Positions 63,025-64,000 of a stretch of DNA of 64,000 bases are shown here, in pieces. The number at the start of each line of letters is the position of its first letter. Position 1 is the first letter of the stretch. The DNA is taken from assembly GCF_024198255.1 (NCBI RefSeq), contig NZ_JAJVKW010000002.1, forward strand, positions 434,001 to 498,000, given 5' to 3'. The notes below the pieces were generated by a model that saw only the letters and a list, made by a program, of their open reading frames with translations, was not told the origin of the DNA and made no database searches. The position numbers were made by a program, and so were the translations under genes. This stretch comes from Myxococcus guangdongensis (GTDB lineage: Bacteria; Myxococcota; Myxococcia; Myxococcales; Myxococcaceae).

Positions 63025-64000
63025 ATGGCGGAGGGTGACGTCCGTCAATATTGGGTCCGCAACGACAGGGGCACCCTGTGGGGGCCCCTCACCCTGCCGA
63101 CCATTGAACTGCTCGTCGACAGCGGCGCCATCAAGGGCAAGCTCCAGGTCTCCGAGGACGGGCTGAACTTCGCCTTCCCGTGGCGCTTCCCCGAGGCCCG
63201 CGAGGTGTTCCCGCGCGAGCTGTGGGGTGACGGCGCGCCGGCCAACCTCGGCCCCGGACCGGGTGCGCCCCAGGCGCAAGCCGCGCGCCCCGGTGTCCCC
63301 ATGGCGGGGCCCGGTGTGCCGATGGCCGGTCCGGGTGCTCCTATGACGGGACCTGGTGGCATGCCCATGGCGGGGCCGGGCGCGCCCATGGCGGGCCCGG
63401 GTGCAGCACCGATGGCGGGCCCAGGTACTGCTCCGATGGCCGGTCCAGGAGTGCCGATGGCGGGGCCGGGCGCTCCGATGGCACGCCCGGGCGTCCCCGT
63501 AGCGGGCCCAGGCGCTCCCATGGCGGGGCCGGGTGCCGCGCCGAACGCGCGCCCAGGTGTCCCCATGGCGGGCCCAGGTGCACCCATGGCGGGGCCCGGA
63601 GCAGTCCAGGTGGCTCGTCCAGGTGTCCCCATGGCGGGACCAGGGAGCCCCGCGGCGGGCGCGGGAGCCACGCCGAACGCGCGCCCAGGTGGCCCCGTTG
63701 CGGGCCCTGGAGCGCCCGTCGCGCGTCCAGGTGCCCCGATGTCGGGCCCAGGAGTCCGGCCGGCAAACCCGATGCAGGCCGGGCAGCCCCAGGTTCCAGG
63801 AGCACCGGGAGCGGTCGCACGGCCCAACACAGCCACCGGACAGCCGCAGGCGGGAGCCGTCCCTCCATCGCCTGTCGCGACGGCACAGCCCGGCGCTGCC
63901 CCTCTCCCCACCACGGGAGCCGCGCCCGCCGTCTCCGCGGAGGCCTCACCGTACGCGATGCCCTCGCAGGGTCAGCTCGAGCAGACCTCGCCGCTGAACC
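63025..64000 (+). CDS. GYF-like-domain protein with Gly/Pro repeat tract, incomplete
   Basis: 325 codons to the window edge, no stop. Residues 1-65 ([43 protein letters not shown]) resemble the GYF_2-type domain found at the start of some myxobacterial regulatory proteins. From about 80 to 250 the sequence is a low-complexity tract of MAGPGAP-like heptads. A Pro/Gln/Ala-rich linker follows. Such proteins often continue into DUF4388/J-like/TPR parts, as at 6620-8158, but that part is outside this window. Confidence 0.7.
   Translation, partial: MAEGDVRQYWVRNDRGTLWGPLTLPTIELLVDSGAIKGKLQVSEDGLNFAFPWRFPEAREVFPRELWGDGAPANLGPGPGAPQAQAARPGVPMAGPGVPMAGPGAPMTGPGGMPMAGPGAPMAGPGAAPMAGPGTAPMAGPGVPMAGPGAPMARPGVPVAGPGAPMAGPGAAPNARPGVPMAGPGAPMAGPGAVQVARPGVPMAGPGSPAAGAGATPNARPGGPVAGPGAPVARPGAPMSGPGVRPANPMQAGQPQVPGAPGAVARPNTATGQPQAGAVPPSPVATAQPGAAPLPTTGAAPAVSAEASPYAMPSQGQLEQTSPLN
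63295..63790 (+). repeat. Gly/Pro heptapeptide-type coding repeat
   Basis: Some 25 copies of a near-21-base unit encoding MAGPG(A/V)P, ARPGVP or similar, with frequent single-base and length changes. The tract is likely prone to slippage. Confidence 0.75.

Overview
The window is high-GC, densely coded DNA from a myxobacterium, most likely family Myxococcaceae (Myxococcus/Corallococcus/Pyxidicoccus type). The indications are G/C-biased third codon positions, many lipoproteins, a protein ending in a MYXO-CTERM-like sorting tail with Cys-rich DAG-linker architecture, an orphan Imm11-family protein, a DUF4388 protein with a degenerate J-like region, and an NtrC-type two-component pair. I see no tRNA, rRNA, CRISPR array, insertion sequence or phage gene. 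The region reads as ordinary chromosome.

Layout. 1-6339 (minus strand) is a Tad/Flp-type pilus minor-component cluster: TadE-like, TadG-like, a second TadE/F-like, a membrane protein of unknown role and a 68-residue Flp-like pilin, with overlapping ends. After a 408-base gap a second TadE/TadG pair begins and runs off the left edge, so the module is duplicated. 6620-12912 (minus) holds a DUF4388 protein, a TPR membrane protein, HemW and a large coiled-coil protein. 13108-19157 holds an M16 protease, an orphan Imm11 protein, a small unknown, two lipoproteins and PrmA. 19371-25733 holds a YdjM-like membrane protein, a DUF1993 protein, an AraC-family regulator, two tandem Mpo1-like membrane proteins, a membrane adenylate cyclase and RsmE. 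25844-33939 (plus) holds a GlsB/YeaQ protein, an RDD protein, a large MshEN/HEAT-like protein and a histidine kinase/sigma54 regulator pair. 33953-40562 (minus) holds a WS/DGAT acyltransferase, a Cys-rich secreted protein, a PRMT-like methyltransferase and a 1,027-residue protein that matches plant methionine S-methyltransferase. 40772-45033 holds unknowns, a site-2-type protease with CBS domains and a Coq4 protein. 45084-54323 holds a three-subunit acyl-CoA (propionyl-CoA type) carboxylase whose genes are separated by a small unknown gene and by a giant convergent MYXO-CTERM surface protein gene. 54371-64000 is rich in exported proteins (a metzincin-type protease, small Cys-rich lipoproteins, Cys-repeat proteins) plus DUF1877 and TauE proteins. 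It ends in an incomplete gene with a GYF-like start and a Gly/Pro repeat tract.

The most striking item is the plant-type methionine S-methyltransferase homologue at 37479-40562. Its C-terminal aminotransferase domain keeps the PLP lysine that, as I recall the plant sequences, plant enzymes have lost. It may therefore methylate methionine and also transaminate the product or a related amino acid. Other points are the duplicated Tad module with a conserved four-cysteine cluster in TadG, the repeat architecture of the giant surface protein, and a set of perfect hairpins at gene ends, four of them between converging genes. All identifications come from reading the sequence and remembered family features; no database search was run.
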